DNA of 64,000 nt from Petunia secreta. Its lineage: Eukaryota; Streptophyta; Magnoliopsida; Solanales; Solanaceae. The stretch lies in contig JARKIP010000035.1 of the NCBI GenBank assembly GCA_029990175.1, forward strand, positions 20,511,501 through 20,575,500, written 5' to 3'. A program made the translations under genes and the position numbers. The notes under the pieces were generated by a model. The model saw only the letters and a list, made by a program, of their open reading frames with translations. It was not told the DNA's origin and searched no databases. Below are positions 33,646-44,402 of the stretch, piece by piece. Position 1 is the stretch's first letter; each line of letters opens with the position of its first letter.

Positions 33646-36600
33646 ATGTCTCCAAAAGCTAAGAGGGTTCTGAATATGGATGCTGCAGCTAGTTCTTCTT
33701 CGGCAGCAGCTGGACAACCTACGAGTTCTCCAACTTCTGTTGCCGACGTGATTCCAAAAATTTGGGGAAATCTTGAGAACGACTGTTCAGTCAACTCGTT
33801 TAGCCATTACGGCAACATAAGGTCATGGCCTTCAAGCCGTTTCAAGAGTTCAATCACCCCTGACCTTCTGCCTAAGGTCAGGACAGACTGCGGGTGGGAT
33901 GATGACCTTATGATTTCTTGCCCCCTCCCAACGGAAAATATTACTTCAGTGAGGCCTGGGTGGACGGCTATATCCACATATCCATTCACGATAGGCTATA
34001 CGTTCCCGCTGCACCCTGTCATAGAAGATATCTGTAAATATTATTTGATCTGCCCGGGGCAGCTGTGCCCTAGCGTTTATAGGATCGTCACCCTGCTGCA
34101 ATGGTTCGCCGATGAGACCGAGCAGGATTTTGAGTTTAAACACTTCATTGCTCTGTACAGCCTTCAGGTTGCCAGGGACGGGTATATAAATGCCCGCATG
34201 AGGGGGAGAAAGGCTCTAGTGAGCAAGTCTGAGGACTCAGGGGATAGGGGTTGGATGCACCGGTACGTTTACGTGCAGTCCAGACTCCTCACACGCGGCG
34301 ACAAAACTAACCTCCGCGAGGCTTGGAATAAGACTCGTAAGTCCCCGAGTATTTGTGTTGAATATTCTTTGGATTGCGTATTCTGCAGTTTCTAATTTCT
34401 ATTCTTTGTTGGTTAGCTGACAAGATTCCTTATGATGGCCTGATTACTGAGGAGGAATTGTCTGCCTGGGTCGAACCAATCTTGACGGTGTTCACCCACG
34501 AGCAGAGACAATGGCCTCATTATGCTTCCTTGAAGCATTTGTCTAACCCCAGCACCCATGGTAGGATCCCTACTTGCACCCTTCACTTGACTCATGCAGA
34601 ACTTATTATGACATAAATGCGCTTCTTATTCCAGGTCTGGGTACTGGTGGCAGTTACTTTCCTGCCCCTCCTCCCGAGGAGGTGGTCGTCGATCCCGTGG
34701 CCGATGTCAACGAGGAGGCGGCTGCTATCCTTCAAACTGCTGCGGCTATTAAAGCTAGAGAGGGCGGCGAGGAGATTCTTGCGAGCCTGAAGAGAAAACA
34801 AACAGACTCTGAAAAGAGTAAGCCTAAGAAGAAGAAAAGGACGGCTCGCAAGACCCCTCAGTCTTCTGAGAAGACAGTTGAGGCCACCGTGGGGGCTGCC
34901 GAAACTCCCAAGTCTGGGCAAGAAAGTATAAAGAGTTCGGCGGCTGCCCCTGAATCAGCTGAGCCTGTGGTGGTTGTTTTGTCAGATTCAGAGGTCCCTG
35001 ATGAGGGCTTGAATCAGAGGAGGAGAGCGTATCTTCGGAGTGATAAGAGGAGAGCTGCAGAAACTTCCTCTTATGCCTTTGAACAAAGTCCCCGAGTTGG
35101 TGACGGGGAGGAGGAGAGAGCTGAAGAAATGGGGGAGGAAAGAATGCAAGGGAGTTTTGCATTTTTTTCCTGAGGCTTCAGAGCCAAGCGAGCCTGAACG
35201 GGCTCGAAGTCAACAAGGCGAGCCTGAGCAGGCTAGCAGTAGGCGTCCAGGCAAGGAGCCGATGATGGAAGATGACGAGGAGAAGGGGGAAAAGGAAGGT
35301 GAAGAGAAAGGTGAGACAGGCGAGGAGATTGAAGGCGGGAAGAAGGCTGGGGGGGAGGCTGAACCCCAGGTCTTCTACTACAAAGATATGATAAACTTGG
35401 CTGCTGACGGGGTAGCGCCAGTTTATTTACAGGAGTGCGACACCCTGGGCCTCGGTGAGTCAGGTGACGTTGAAGTTTCCCGGACTAGGCTCACCAGGCG
35501 AGTATCTTTGGGAGGTACGATTGGTGCGTACTCTGTTAAAGGTATTCGCCATAAATTTGGCCCTGACTACCCCTCGGAGCAGGCGAGAGAGCCTAGGCCT
35601 TGCATGAGGGAATGTGACTTCATCATCCCCCCAGACACGGATTTTTTGACGAAGCCTGGCCACTTAGTCAAGGTAACGTCCAACCTGATCGGCCCTCGTG
35701 AAGAGTGGAACATGCGCAGCATGAACGATGAGCAGTTAGCTTATGCGATTGCTGAGGATACTGCTCGGGTAATGTCTTCTTCCTTCACTTTCCTTATATC
35801 TGTCACAAAACCCTTAGTCCTGACTATCTACATGTTTCTACTTATTGCCAGGCGAGTATGATGGCTACCGAGCTCATGCTTCGTTCCAGGTTGAACAACC
35901 AAGACCAAGTCCTTGGCTTGAAAAAAGATCTTTTGGAGGTTCTCCAGGCAAATCATGCCTTGGAAGAGGAGAAGAAGGCTCTGATCGGGGAGAAGCGGGT
36001 GCTGGAGGGGAAGTGCGACTTCTTCGAGGATAAGATAGAAAGGTTGGAGAAATCCAACGCTGAAGCCAGCGACAAGATAAGCGCGCTCCTCGAGGAGAAG
36101 GACCGTCTTTTAGATGAGAAGGACAGGTTTGTATTGTCCTTTGAAGATCTAAAAGCAAAGATGGACGAGCAGGGCCGTCAGATCTCCCAACTTGCCCATG
36201 AGCTCAATATGAAGGAGATTACTTTGGCAAGTATCCGCGACGCTTCTGACCTGATGCTGAGGAATATGAACAACGCTGAGGCTGAATCCCAGGCTGCTCG
36301 AGGAGAACTGCAAGAGGCTAGACATCGGGTTGCGGAGTCTGCAAAGGTTCAAGAGCTACTGACGAAGGATTTGGCTAACTTGCGAGATCGTTATACGATC
36401 GAATCCAAGTTAGAAGCTCTGGAGGCCAAAAAGAAATTGCTCATCCAGATGCAGCGCGGCCAGATTAATGTTGATTTAGTCCTCGATCAGACCATTGCAG
36501 CTATCATCAGTGTCAAGCAAGGCCTGGGCATGGAAGTGGGAACTGATGACGATGGAGTTGAAGGGGACGATGAGGGTAGTGAGGACAACGAAGATGAAGA

Positions 36601-36676
36601 AGATGAAGACTTAGGCGGGGATCCGACTGATGGAGCTAGTGCATCAGGTCGGGACCCTGGTCAACATGACGATTGA
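33646..36676 (+). pseudogene. Tat-2 antisense gene, Transposase_28 family, four exons, one frameshift
   Basis: Exons 33646-34336, 34417-34560, 34635-35768 and 35852-36676. All three introns are GT-AG (donors GTAAGT, GTAGGA, GTAATG; acceptors GGTTAG, TTCCAG, TGCCAG) and all junctions keep phase. Exon 1 holds the conserved domain (WTAISTYPFTIGYTFPLHP, CPSVYRIVTLLQWF, DRGWMHRYVYVQ). Exon 3 is basic then Glu-rich and contains a second conserved block (HKFGPDYPSEQA, GPREEWNMR). Exon 4 encodes a coiled coil of about 200 residues and an acidic tail. A +1 change of frame between about 35090 and 35167 (possibly the T7 run at 35161) breaks exon 3. The start at 33646 is favoured over an in-frame ATG at 33574 because it lines up with 1397 of Tat-1. 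Product function unknown; nuclear role possible but not shown. Confidence 0.82.
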
Positions 36677-37512
36677 TATTTGTCTCGCCCCTCTGTTAAT
36701 TTGTTGGATGTTTGTTAACTTTTGAATATTTGTTAACTTTATGAATGTATGTTTTTGGCTATTTCCCTTCTTTCGTTTGTCTGGTCGAGGCTTGACGACC
36801 ATTTTTAGTCTTTCAAGTCTTACTCATATGAATGTTGATTGTTGCTTAGCGGGGTTTTTAGAGGTCAAGGTTATGTTTCAAACCTTAGTGTCTGAGTTCC
36901 CTTTTTGGTTTAATCTGCGCAGATGTTTTTGAAATAAAATCTGACCGTGGCCAGGTTAAGTTATCTCTAGTTAGGATAACCGAAGCCAGGCCCTTCTGGG
37001 CTGAACGAAATCGGGTTGTTCAGGCTGACTGAAATTCGACCGTGTAAGACGGTTTTGCGATAAACTTTGCTTATCATATTTGATAGTTGAGAGTTTTCGC
37101 AAGGAAACGGAAAAAAATTTGATTTGGTTTGGTTGAGACTTCCCCGTTATTTCTATTGAAAAAGGGCAAGCAACCCAATGACCAGAATGTAGGATTGTTT
37201 TGGTCGTAAATCAAAATACAAGATTCTCTGGTCGTAAATTTGTTGGACTCAGGCGGGTGCTGGCCGCAAAGATGTAGAAGACAATATAGCTCAAGTAAAA
37301 TAGTTCTATTGAACTTACTTGATTTTGCTTAGCCGTGCTCTCGACGAATGACCTTGCTCTGCTCGAAGATCACCTGTGTTAGCCGGGATTTTGGCCTACT
37401 GGGGCCCTCGCCACCCCCCTGTTTTTATGTTGAAATTTCGTAATTTCAGACATGAAAAGACAATAGGTAAAGCGCTGAGTCTGAGAACACATATAACCAA
37501 AAGAGGAGTGTG
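36677..37512. other. Tat-2 spacer between antisense gene and pol
   Basis: Non-coding; corresponds to 4186-5045 in Tat-1. Nothing further recognised. Confidence 0.6.
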
Positions 37513-37583
37513 TCCGTTGCGGGATTTGAACCCACAGCCGCAAAGTACGAAGACTTCGAGCTCTACCAGTTGAGCTAAACGGA
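37513..37583 (-). tRNA. tRNA-like sequence inside Tat-2
   Basis: 71 nt. Minus strand shows a six-pair acceptor stem (TCCGTT/AACGGA), the D-arm TTAGCTCAACTGGTAGAGC and a T-arm (TGTGGGTTCAAATCCCGCA). The anticodon stem is weaker than in Tat-1. Each copy keeps some stems the other has lost, which suggests a once complete tRNA-type structure in the common ancestor. Confidence 0.6.
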
Positions 37584-37705
37584 TCTGGCCTTTCGAAGAC
37601 CGTTAGTACCATTTAGACAAAGATAAGAAAATAGAGCAACTGAAAAAGAAAACGAAGGCATGTAAGCAATGTAAAAATGGATAGAAATACTAACCCCTGT
37701 ACCAC

Positions 37706-40700
37706 TTAGAAGTGGTACTTTTTCAAGTGAGCCACGTTCCAACTGCTGGGTAAAAGCGATCCATCTGGTCGTGCCAAACGGTATGAACCTTTACCAGCTG
37801 ATGCAACCACCTTGTAGGGACCCTCCCAGTTTGGACCAAGTTTGCCGGCGTTCACCTCTTGCGTGCTCTGGGAGACTCTACGCAATACAAAGTCCCCGAC
37901 TTCGAAGTTGCGTAGCCTCAGTCCCCGATTGTAATATTGCTCTATCCTTTCTTTCTGAGCCACCACTCGTATCAATGCTAACTCCCTGCGTTCTTCCAGA
38001 AAATCCAATTCCTCAGAGAGGTTGACTGAATTAGATTCTACGGTTGCATGGGCATATCTGAGACTTGGCTCGCCAATCTCGACTGGGATTAATGCATCGG
38101 AGCCATACACTAACGAGTAAGGTGTCTCCCCGGTGCTCATTTTCGTGGTTGTTCTATATGCCCAAAGAACCCCGGGGAGTTCTTCCACCCAACATCCTTT
38201 GGCCTGCTCGAGGCGCTTCTTGAGTGAATCCACTATTATTTTGTTGGTTGATTCCGCCTGCCCGTTTGCCACTGGGTGATATGGGGAGGAAGTAATTCTT
38301 TTAATATGCAGATCTTCAAGGAACTTCGTGACCTTCTGACCAACGAACTGGGGGCCGTTGTCCATAACAATTTCTTTGGGTGCTCCAAACCGACAAATGA
38401 CATAACGCCACAGGAAATCAATTACTTCCGTTTGACGTATCTTCGAATACGCTGCGGCCTCAACCCACTTTGTAAAGTAGTCAGTAATTATTAACAAGAA
38501 ACGCACCCCCCTAGGCGCAGTTGGTAGTGGCCCAACGATGTCCATCCCCCATTTCATAAACGGCCACGGGGAAATGATCGAATGCAAGGGCTCCGCCGGT
38601 TGATGGAGGAGATGCGCAAACCTTTGGCACTTATCGCATTTTTTGACAAACTCGTTGGTATCTTTCTCCATCTTGTCCCAATAATAACCTGCTCGTATGA
38701 GTTTCCGCGCAAGCGCCTTTCCTCCCAAGTGATTTCCACAGCACCCCTCATGAACTTCTCTCATCACATACTCTGCTTGGCTGGGGCCTAGGCATTTAGC
38801 GAGTGGACCTGCAAAAGTCTTTCGATAGAGGGTGCCATCTATGATTGTATATCTGGCGGCCTTTATCCTCAATTTCCGAGCGGCCTTAACGTCTGATGGC
38901 AAGGTCCCATGCAATATATAGTTGGTTATCTCATTCCTCCAATCCCAAGTTAGGCTGGTTGTGTTGACCTCCATCGCGTCCTTATCGATTGTTGTGCATA
39001 GGAGATGAGCCACGGCCATTGAACCTGCTGCTCCAATTTCTGCGACTGAGCCCAAATTGGCCAAGGCATCGGCTTCATGATTCTCCTCCCGCGGGATCTG
39101 CGTAGCTTCCCAATTGCTGAGTTGTGCCAGTAAACCAGTGACTCGGGCAAGGTACCTCTGCATACGAGATTCTCTTGCAACGAAGCCTCCATTTATCTGG
39201 TTGATGACCAGGGCGGAATCACTTTTGAGGTGAATCCTGTCTGCCCCATAATCTCGAGCTAGTTTCAATCCTGCAATTACGGCCTCATACTCGGCCTCAT
39301 TGTTAGTAAGAAAAGGACATTTTATAGCCTGCCTGATGGTTTCACCCGAGGGAGTGGTGAGGACTAAACCCAGCCCTGACCCTTTCACGCTCGAGGATCC
39401 GTCAGTGTGCAAGGTCCAAGTCCCCGGCTCGGATCCGGCGAAGAGAACCGCCTCACGCTGAGCATCAGGGTACATGGTGGCGCTAAAATCTGCGATAAAA
39501 TCTGCCAAAGCTTGAGATTTTATTGCTACTCGGGGTTGATAAGATATGTCAAATTCACTTAATTCTACTGCCCATTTTACTAGTCTGCCCGAAAATTCAG
39601 GTTTGTGCAAGATATTGCGTAGGGGGAAAGTAGTAACTACAGCTATTGAATGACTTTGGAAATAGGGTCTTAATTTGCGGGCAGCGATTACCAATGCTAG
39701 TGCCAGTTTTTCCAAAGGTTGATAGCGTGTTTCAGCATCTAATAGAGATTTACTGATGTAATAAATTGGTAGTTGCTTACCTTTGTCTTCTCGCACCAAG
39801 ACTGCACTTACCGCTGACTCGGATACGGCCAGGTAGAGTAATAGCTGTTCACCTGGTTGTGGCGTTGAAAGTAAGGGCGGGCTTGACAAGTACTGCTTCA
39901 AGTCCTTAAGTGCTTGCTGACATTCGGGGGTCCACTCGAACTCTTTGTTTTGTTTCAGCACGTCGAAGAAGCTTTTGCACCGATCAGACGAGCGGGAGAT
40001 GAATCTCCTCAGCGCCGCTACTCTCCCGGTTAGCCGCATCACATCTTTTCTGTTGTGAAGTACGTCGGGGATGGCTTCTATTGCTTTTATCTGGGCAGGG
40101 TTTACCTCGATTCCTCGTTGGGAGACGATGAAACCAAGGAACTTCCCTGAACCCACTCCAAACGCGCACTTCTCCGGGTTGAGCTTCATGTTATATTGAT
40201 CGAAGATCCGAAAGGCCACCTCCAAACGAGCTAAGTGGTCCTCTGCTCGCTTGGATTTGATCAGCATGTCGTCGATGTAAACTTCCATGGTTTTGCCAAT
40301 TTGATCGTGAAACATCCGGTTGACTAACCGTTGGTAGGTTGCACCTGCATTTTTAAGTCCAAAAGGCATTACCTTGTAGCAATACGTACCCCGGCAAGTA
40401 ATGAAAGAGGTCTTCTCCTGGCCGTCGCGTCGATCAGTTGATCAATTTGAGGTAGCGGATAAGAATCTTTCGGGCAGGCTTTGTTCAGATCAGTGAAGTC
40501 GATGCAAACCCTCCACTTGCCATTCTTCTTGGCCACTACGACCACGTTGGCCAACCAATCGGGATATTTGACTTCTTGGACAGAGCCGATTTTGAGCAAG
40601 CGGTCAACTTCGTCGTTTATGATTTGGTTCCTGAATGCTCCTTGCTGGCGTTTCTTTTGCTTCACCGGACGGAAGTATGGATCCACATTCAACTTGTGAG

Positions 40701-40977
40701 AGATAATCTTCGGGGAGATCCCCGTCATGTCCTCATGCGACCACGCAAAGGTGGCGTGCCGTCCCTTGAGGAAATGCAAGATGTCTCTCCGTAAATCTTT
40801 GTTCAACTCTGCTCCCAAGTACACCTTCCTTTCAGGCATGTTGTCGAAAAGCTCTTCTGGTTCCAGAGCTTCAATGGTTGGCGCGTACTCTTCTCGGGCA
40901 TTTAATTTCGATATGAATTCCGGGATTTGGTAGTCTGAAGTTCCGCTGCTTGATTCTAATCCCGGGTTCGTTAATTG
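37706..40977 (-). pseudogene. Tat-2 pol (RT, two RNases H, integrase) with internal RT deletion
   Basis: Open from just after the TAG (40977) to about 40420, then in a shifted frame from 40369 to 37706 (887 residues). Compared with Tat-1, about 70 bp are missing at 40420. That removes the RT motif FLDAYSGYN with the first catalytic Asp and shifts the frame. The rest is intact: MEVYIDDMLIKSK, RNase H, the second plant-type RNase H (LHTDGSSSVKGSGLGLVL), integrase zinc finger (H...H, CDKCQRF), Asp in GMDIVGPLP, Asp in VMDNGPQF, Glu in GQAESTNKI. The stop is about 20 bp from the CDS end of Tat-1 by alignment, so the C-terminus is complete. Confidence 0.93.
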
Positions 40978-40980
40978 CTA
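40972..40980 (-). promoter_or_regulatory. Readthrough-type stop context between gag-protease and pol (Tat-2)
   Basis: Minus strand AAA TAG CAA TTA: gag-protease ends LPEEAK at the TAG (40978-40980), and pol goes on in the same frame (QLTNPGLESS) with no other stop until the RT deletion. TAG CAA TTA is the tobamovirus-type leaky stop. Conserved with Tat-1. Confidence 0.75.
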
Positions 40981-43251
40981 TTTTGCTTCCTCGGGGAGCT
41001 TGACTGCGACTGAGTAGCAATCTCTAGCGCAACGCTGCTCTCCTCGAACCTCCCGTATTCCCCACTCTGAAGGGAATTTCATCACTTGGTGATAGGTTGA
41101 CGGAACTGCCTGCATGTCGTGTATCCATGGCCTCCCAAGGATTATGTTGTAGGCCATGTCTCCATCAATGACATGAAACGTTGTTCGTCTCATGACTCCT
41201 TCGACCAGGGTCGTTAGCGTAATTTCTCGCAACGTTTTCTCACTGGAGTTGTTAAATCCTGAGAGAACGCGAGAAATCGGTACAATCCCATCGTATAATT
41301 TCAACTGCTGCACGACCCGAGATAATATGATGTTTGCTGAGCTTCCTGGATCAATGAGCACCCTCTTGACGTCGAACTCTTCCACTCGTAGCGTTATCAC
41401 CAAAGCGTCCATGTGAGGAAACTGCAAGCCATCTGCATCTGCTTCTTCAAAAGTCATCACATCCTCAAGTCGCGGTCGCTTGGTCTTCGTAATAGAGACT
41501 TTAGCATACTTCTTTGCTGTGTATGTGACTGCGTCAACCTCAATACCGCCAGAGATGACGTTGACCGTCATTTTTGGAGAAGATACTCGGGGAGGTCCTG
41601 ACTTGTTCTGCTGGGCCTTCGCATGAGTCTGCTTCCCTTTTTCTGTCAAGTACTCCTTGAGATAGCCCTGTTTCAACAAGTTAGCAACTTCATACCTTAG
41701 AGCCTTGCAGTCATCCGTTGTGTGGCCGTGATCGCGATGGAACTCGCACCACAAGTTCTTGTTGCGTGTGCTGGGGTCACCCTTCATATCCTTGGGCCAT
41801 TTGACCTTGTCGGTCATCCCCTCGAGAACTGCTACAAGCTCGACTGCTCCGATGCTGAAGACGGGCATGGTAGGGATCCCACTAGAGGTTGAGGCAGAAT
41901 CAGTGCTCCTCGCCAGGCCTCTGTTGTTGCGACCGCGTCCGTTGGAGTTGTTGCGTGATCGGCTAGGGTACGGCTCGTGCCGTGCGTCTGGCCTGTCCGT
42001 CTCGATCTTCCCCCCAGCGCCGCTGGTGCGTGTTTGGCTCCGTCCTCGAGTACCTGTGCCAATTAATTTATCTTCATCTATACGTACCTTGGAATTGTAG
42101 CGGTTGTAGACGTCCGACCAGTTGGCCGCAGGATATTCTCGCAGGGACTCGTACAGCCGTCTGGTCGCCTCGGAGCTCTTGACGTCCAAGCTGTTAGTGA
42201 ATGCAATTGCTGCCCATCGATCTGGAACCTTGGGTAGCAACATATGCTCTCGCTGAAAGCGATCTACATACTTTCGGAGAGACTCCCCAGGCAGCTGCTT
42301 GATTTCGAAGATATCTTCAACTCTTGTCTCCGTCTTCTGGGCGCCTGTGTGTGCTTTGACGAATAACTCCGCCATTTCGGCAAAAGATCCTATTGAATTT
42401 GGTGGCAGCATGGAATACCACCGTAGAGCTCCGTCCGCCAATGTTTCCACGAATTTCTTTAATTGCACCGACTCGATTTCCTCGTCGGTCAGGTCGCTTG
42501 CTTTTATGAAGTTGCTAAACATCATCAAGTGATCATTGGGGTCAGTTGTTCCCCGATATCTTGGTATGTTTGGCATTTTGAATGTCTTGGGGATGGCCTT
42601 TGGTGCTGCTTCCTTCTTCCAAGGCCTTTGAGAATACCGCTGAACGTCAACCTTCTTCAGGGTGGGTGGTGCGCCTGGGATCTGGTCGATCCTCTCGTGA
42701 AGGGAGCGTTGCAAAGCCTCTTGACTCTCCTTGAACTGCTTGGTGAGAGCCTCCATGACTTCGCTCATCTCAGTCGGCACCGCTGAACCCGCATTCTGAT
42801 TTTCTGCTCGCCTCGAAGCACGAGATGGTGAAGCATCCCTTGGACGCCCCACGGGTGGATTTCTCGTGTTTGGCGTGTTCTGTCCTCGTAGGCCGTCGAT
42901 AGCTTCCCGTATCTGCCTGTTGATCTCGGCCTGCTGTCGTATGAATTCGAGAATAGCATCCTGAGAGTTCCTCGAATTCCTTGGGCCATTGGGTCTTCTA
43001 GATCCTCCGGCTTCCTGATCGACATTCACTCGGCTAGGGTTGCGACTATTTCTGCTGCCTTGCTGGCTGTGCTCGTTCTCCTGTTCCGCTGGAAGCACGT
43101 TTTCGTCCTCCGCGATGGGGATCACGTCGTCGTCTGCAAGGGGAACATCTTGCTGCCCATCTTCGGCCAGATTCTGGTTTATCTGCTCCGCAGCGTTGAG
43201 ATCCTGTTGCTCTTCAATAAGAGCGTTGTTGTGCGAGTTGTTATCTGCCAT
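40978..43251 (-). CDS. gag-pro: Tat-2 gag-protease
   Basis: Intact 757-residue ORF. The start at 43251 (MADNNSHNNALIEEQQ) lies 121 bp inside the 5' LTR and matches the start position in Tat-1. Residues 1-150 are acidic and Gln/Asn-rich. About 225-380 is the retrotransposon gag domain (MPNIPRYRGTTDPNDHLMMF, ALRWYSMLPPNSIGSFAEMA). About 480-520 has a zinc-binding-like CEFHRDHGHTTDDC motif. The protease follows near 635 with LIDPGSSANI (Tat elements often have D-x-G-S-S). Gag assembles the particle and the protease cuts the polyprotein. Ends at the leaky-type TAG. It is the only clearly unbroken long ORF of an element's structural genes in the window. Confidence 0.93.
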   Translation of the reverse strand: MADNNSHNNALIEEQQDLNAAEQINQNLAEDGQQDVPLADDDVIPIAEDENVLPAEQENEHSQQGSRNSRNPSRVNVDQEAGGSRRPNGPRNSRNSQDAILEFIRQQAEINRQIREAIDGLRGQNTPNTRNPPVGRPRDASPSRASRRAENQNAGSAVPTEMSEVMEALTKQFKESQEALQRSLHERIDQIPGAPPTLKKVDVQRYSQRPWKKEAAPKAIPKTFKMPNIPRYRGTTDPNDHLMMFSNFIKASDLTDEEIESVQLKKFVETLADGALRWYSMLPPNSIGSFAEMAELFVKAHTGAQKTETRVEDIFEIKQLPGESLRKYVDRFQREHMLLPKVPDRWAAIAFTNSLDVKSSEATRRLYESLREYPAANWSDVYNRYNSKVRIDEDKLIGTGTRGRSQTRTSGAGGKIETDRPDARHEPYPSRSRNNSNGRGRNNRGLARSTDSASTSSGIPTMPVFSIGAVELVAVLEGMTDKVKWPKDMKGDPSTRNKNLWCEFHRDHGHTTDDCKALRYEVANLLKQGYLKEYLTEKGKQTHAKAQQNKSGPPRVSSPKMTVNVISGGIEVDAVTYTAKKYAKVSITKTKRPRLEDVMTFEEADADGLQFPHMDALVITLRVEEFDVKRVLIDPGSSANIILSRVVQQLKLYDGIVPISRVLSGFNNSSEKTLREITLTTLVEGVMRRTTFHVIDGDMAYNIILGRPWIHDMQAVPSTYHQVMKFPSEWGIREVRGEQRCARDCYSVAVKLPEEAK

Positions 43252-43350
43252 TTCAACAAAGAAAAAACGGGGAGAACCAGCGATCGAAGAAAAAACGAAT
43301 AGACAATAAAATACGACGAGCGATTTTAACCTACGGACGTTATTAACCGG

Positions 43351-43368
43351 CTCCCACTGTGGTCGCCA
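43351..43368 (-). other. Tat-2 primer binding site
   Basis: TGGCGACCACAGTGGGAG on the minus strand, just inside the 5' LTR. It begins with the TGG that pairs with tRNA CCA. The tRNA identity was not assigned. Confidence 0.75.
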
Positions 43369-43371
43369 AAT

Positions 43372-44034
43372 TGTTCAACCGTAATTTAGTTTTATCAGGT
43401 TAATTCACAATTAAATTTGTAGAGCGGGGTCACGGTCAATAATCGAGATTAAAATGCTCTTAATGAAGTAAATATAAATGCCTGTAATAAATGCGGAAAA
43501 GTAAAGAGACAATTAATGCGATATAATGAATAAATAATCAGACAAAGAAGGAACCGTGCTCAGGCCGTTCAGACTTGATTAAATTCCTTTCCTCGTACTC
43601 TTTTAGAGATTCGGTTAATGAAACAGTAGAGAAGATCTTTCGACAAGCAACAGTAATAAATGTTTGCTGGAGATAAAGTATTGAATGCTAGTAAATTGTT
43701 TAGAATACAGGTGTAGATTTCAGAGAAGCCTTAGATTGTATGCTAGTGACTTAAATTAAAATATATAGGCAGCTTATGTGCCCGTTCGCAAGCAGTTGTA
43801 ACTCCTCAGACGAGCAGTTGTGTTGTTTGTGGATAAGGTTCCTACTTTGAATTGCCTTGATTGATGGGCTGCGACTTTTCTGGCCGTAGTGACTGTTCAT
43901 CTGTCCGTTGCAACTGTTTATCTTCGGTCTTATCCATTGCCTTCATATCCACTCGTTGCCACGTGTCGTTTGTGTGCCGCCCTATGTGGATGCTGAGTCA
44001 TCAACTTTGGTGACGATGGATTTCACCCAATACA
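43372..44034 (-). repeat. Tat-2 5' LTR
   Basis: 663 bp partner of 32415-33077. The minus strand has a TATATA-type box at about 43761-43767. Confidence 0.96.
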
Positions 44035-44039
44035 GAGAC

Positions 44040-44402
44040 ACTTCTAGAAAAGCAAATCAAATTGAGATTAAGAGATTCTTGAGATGAGGAAGATCATAGA
44101 GTATTATCACATTAATTGTGTTCATTGATGCATCCTTTATGTCTGTCTTTATGACTAGAACATAATGATGAACTCAAATTAATACAAAGATATTATGAGA
44201 GAGATGAATGTGATAAATGATCTAGGGTACTTCATACTAGAATATACTCCAAGGTTCCATTAATCGAGATGCTATATATTCCTAACAGATGTATAGCAAC
44301 TAAGCTCTCGAAGTATGCACTGATCATACAGTCTAGTCGTTATGTATGAAGGTTACAGAATATGTAGGAATGAGAGTTGACCCACCATGTGTGAGTGGGA
44401 AA
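44040..44402 (+). other. Copia A 3' interior, remainder
   Basis: Non-coding AT-rich sequence ending in a purine-rich GTGAGTGGGAAA, the likely polypurine tract, right before the 3' LTR. Confidence 0.6.

Larger units (their letters stand above)
32415..44034 (-). mobile_element. Tat-2: young full-length Tat-lineage gypsy element with an RT deletion
   Basis: 11,620 bp, both LTRs 663 bp (TGTTCAACC ... CAATACA), perfect GAGAC target duplication (32410-32414, 44035-44039). By eye the LTRs differ at two positions only (in AAATATTTGC/AAATGTTTGC and TTACAAT/TTAAAAT), so the insertion is recent. Gag-protease is one intact ORF. Pol is intact except for a deletion of about 70 bp in RT. The antisense gene has one frameshift. 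Same architecture as Tat-1 but a different subfamily (LTR sequences only partly alike). Confidence 0.96.
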
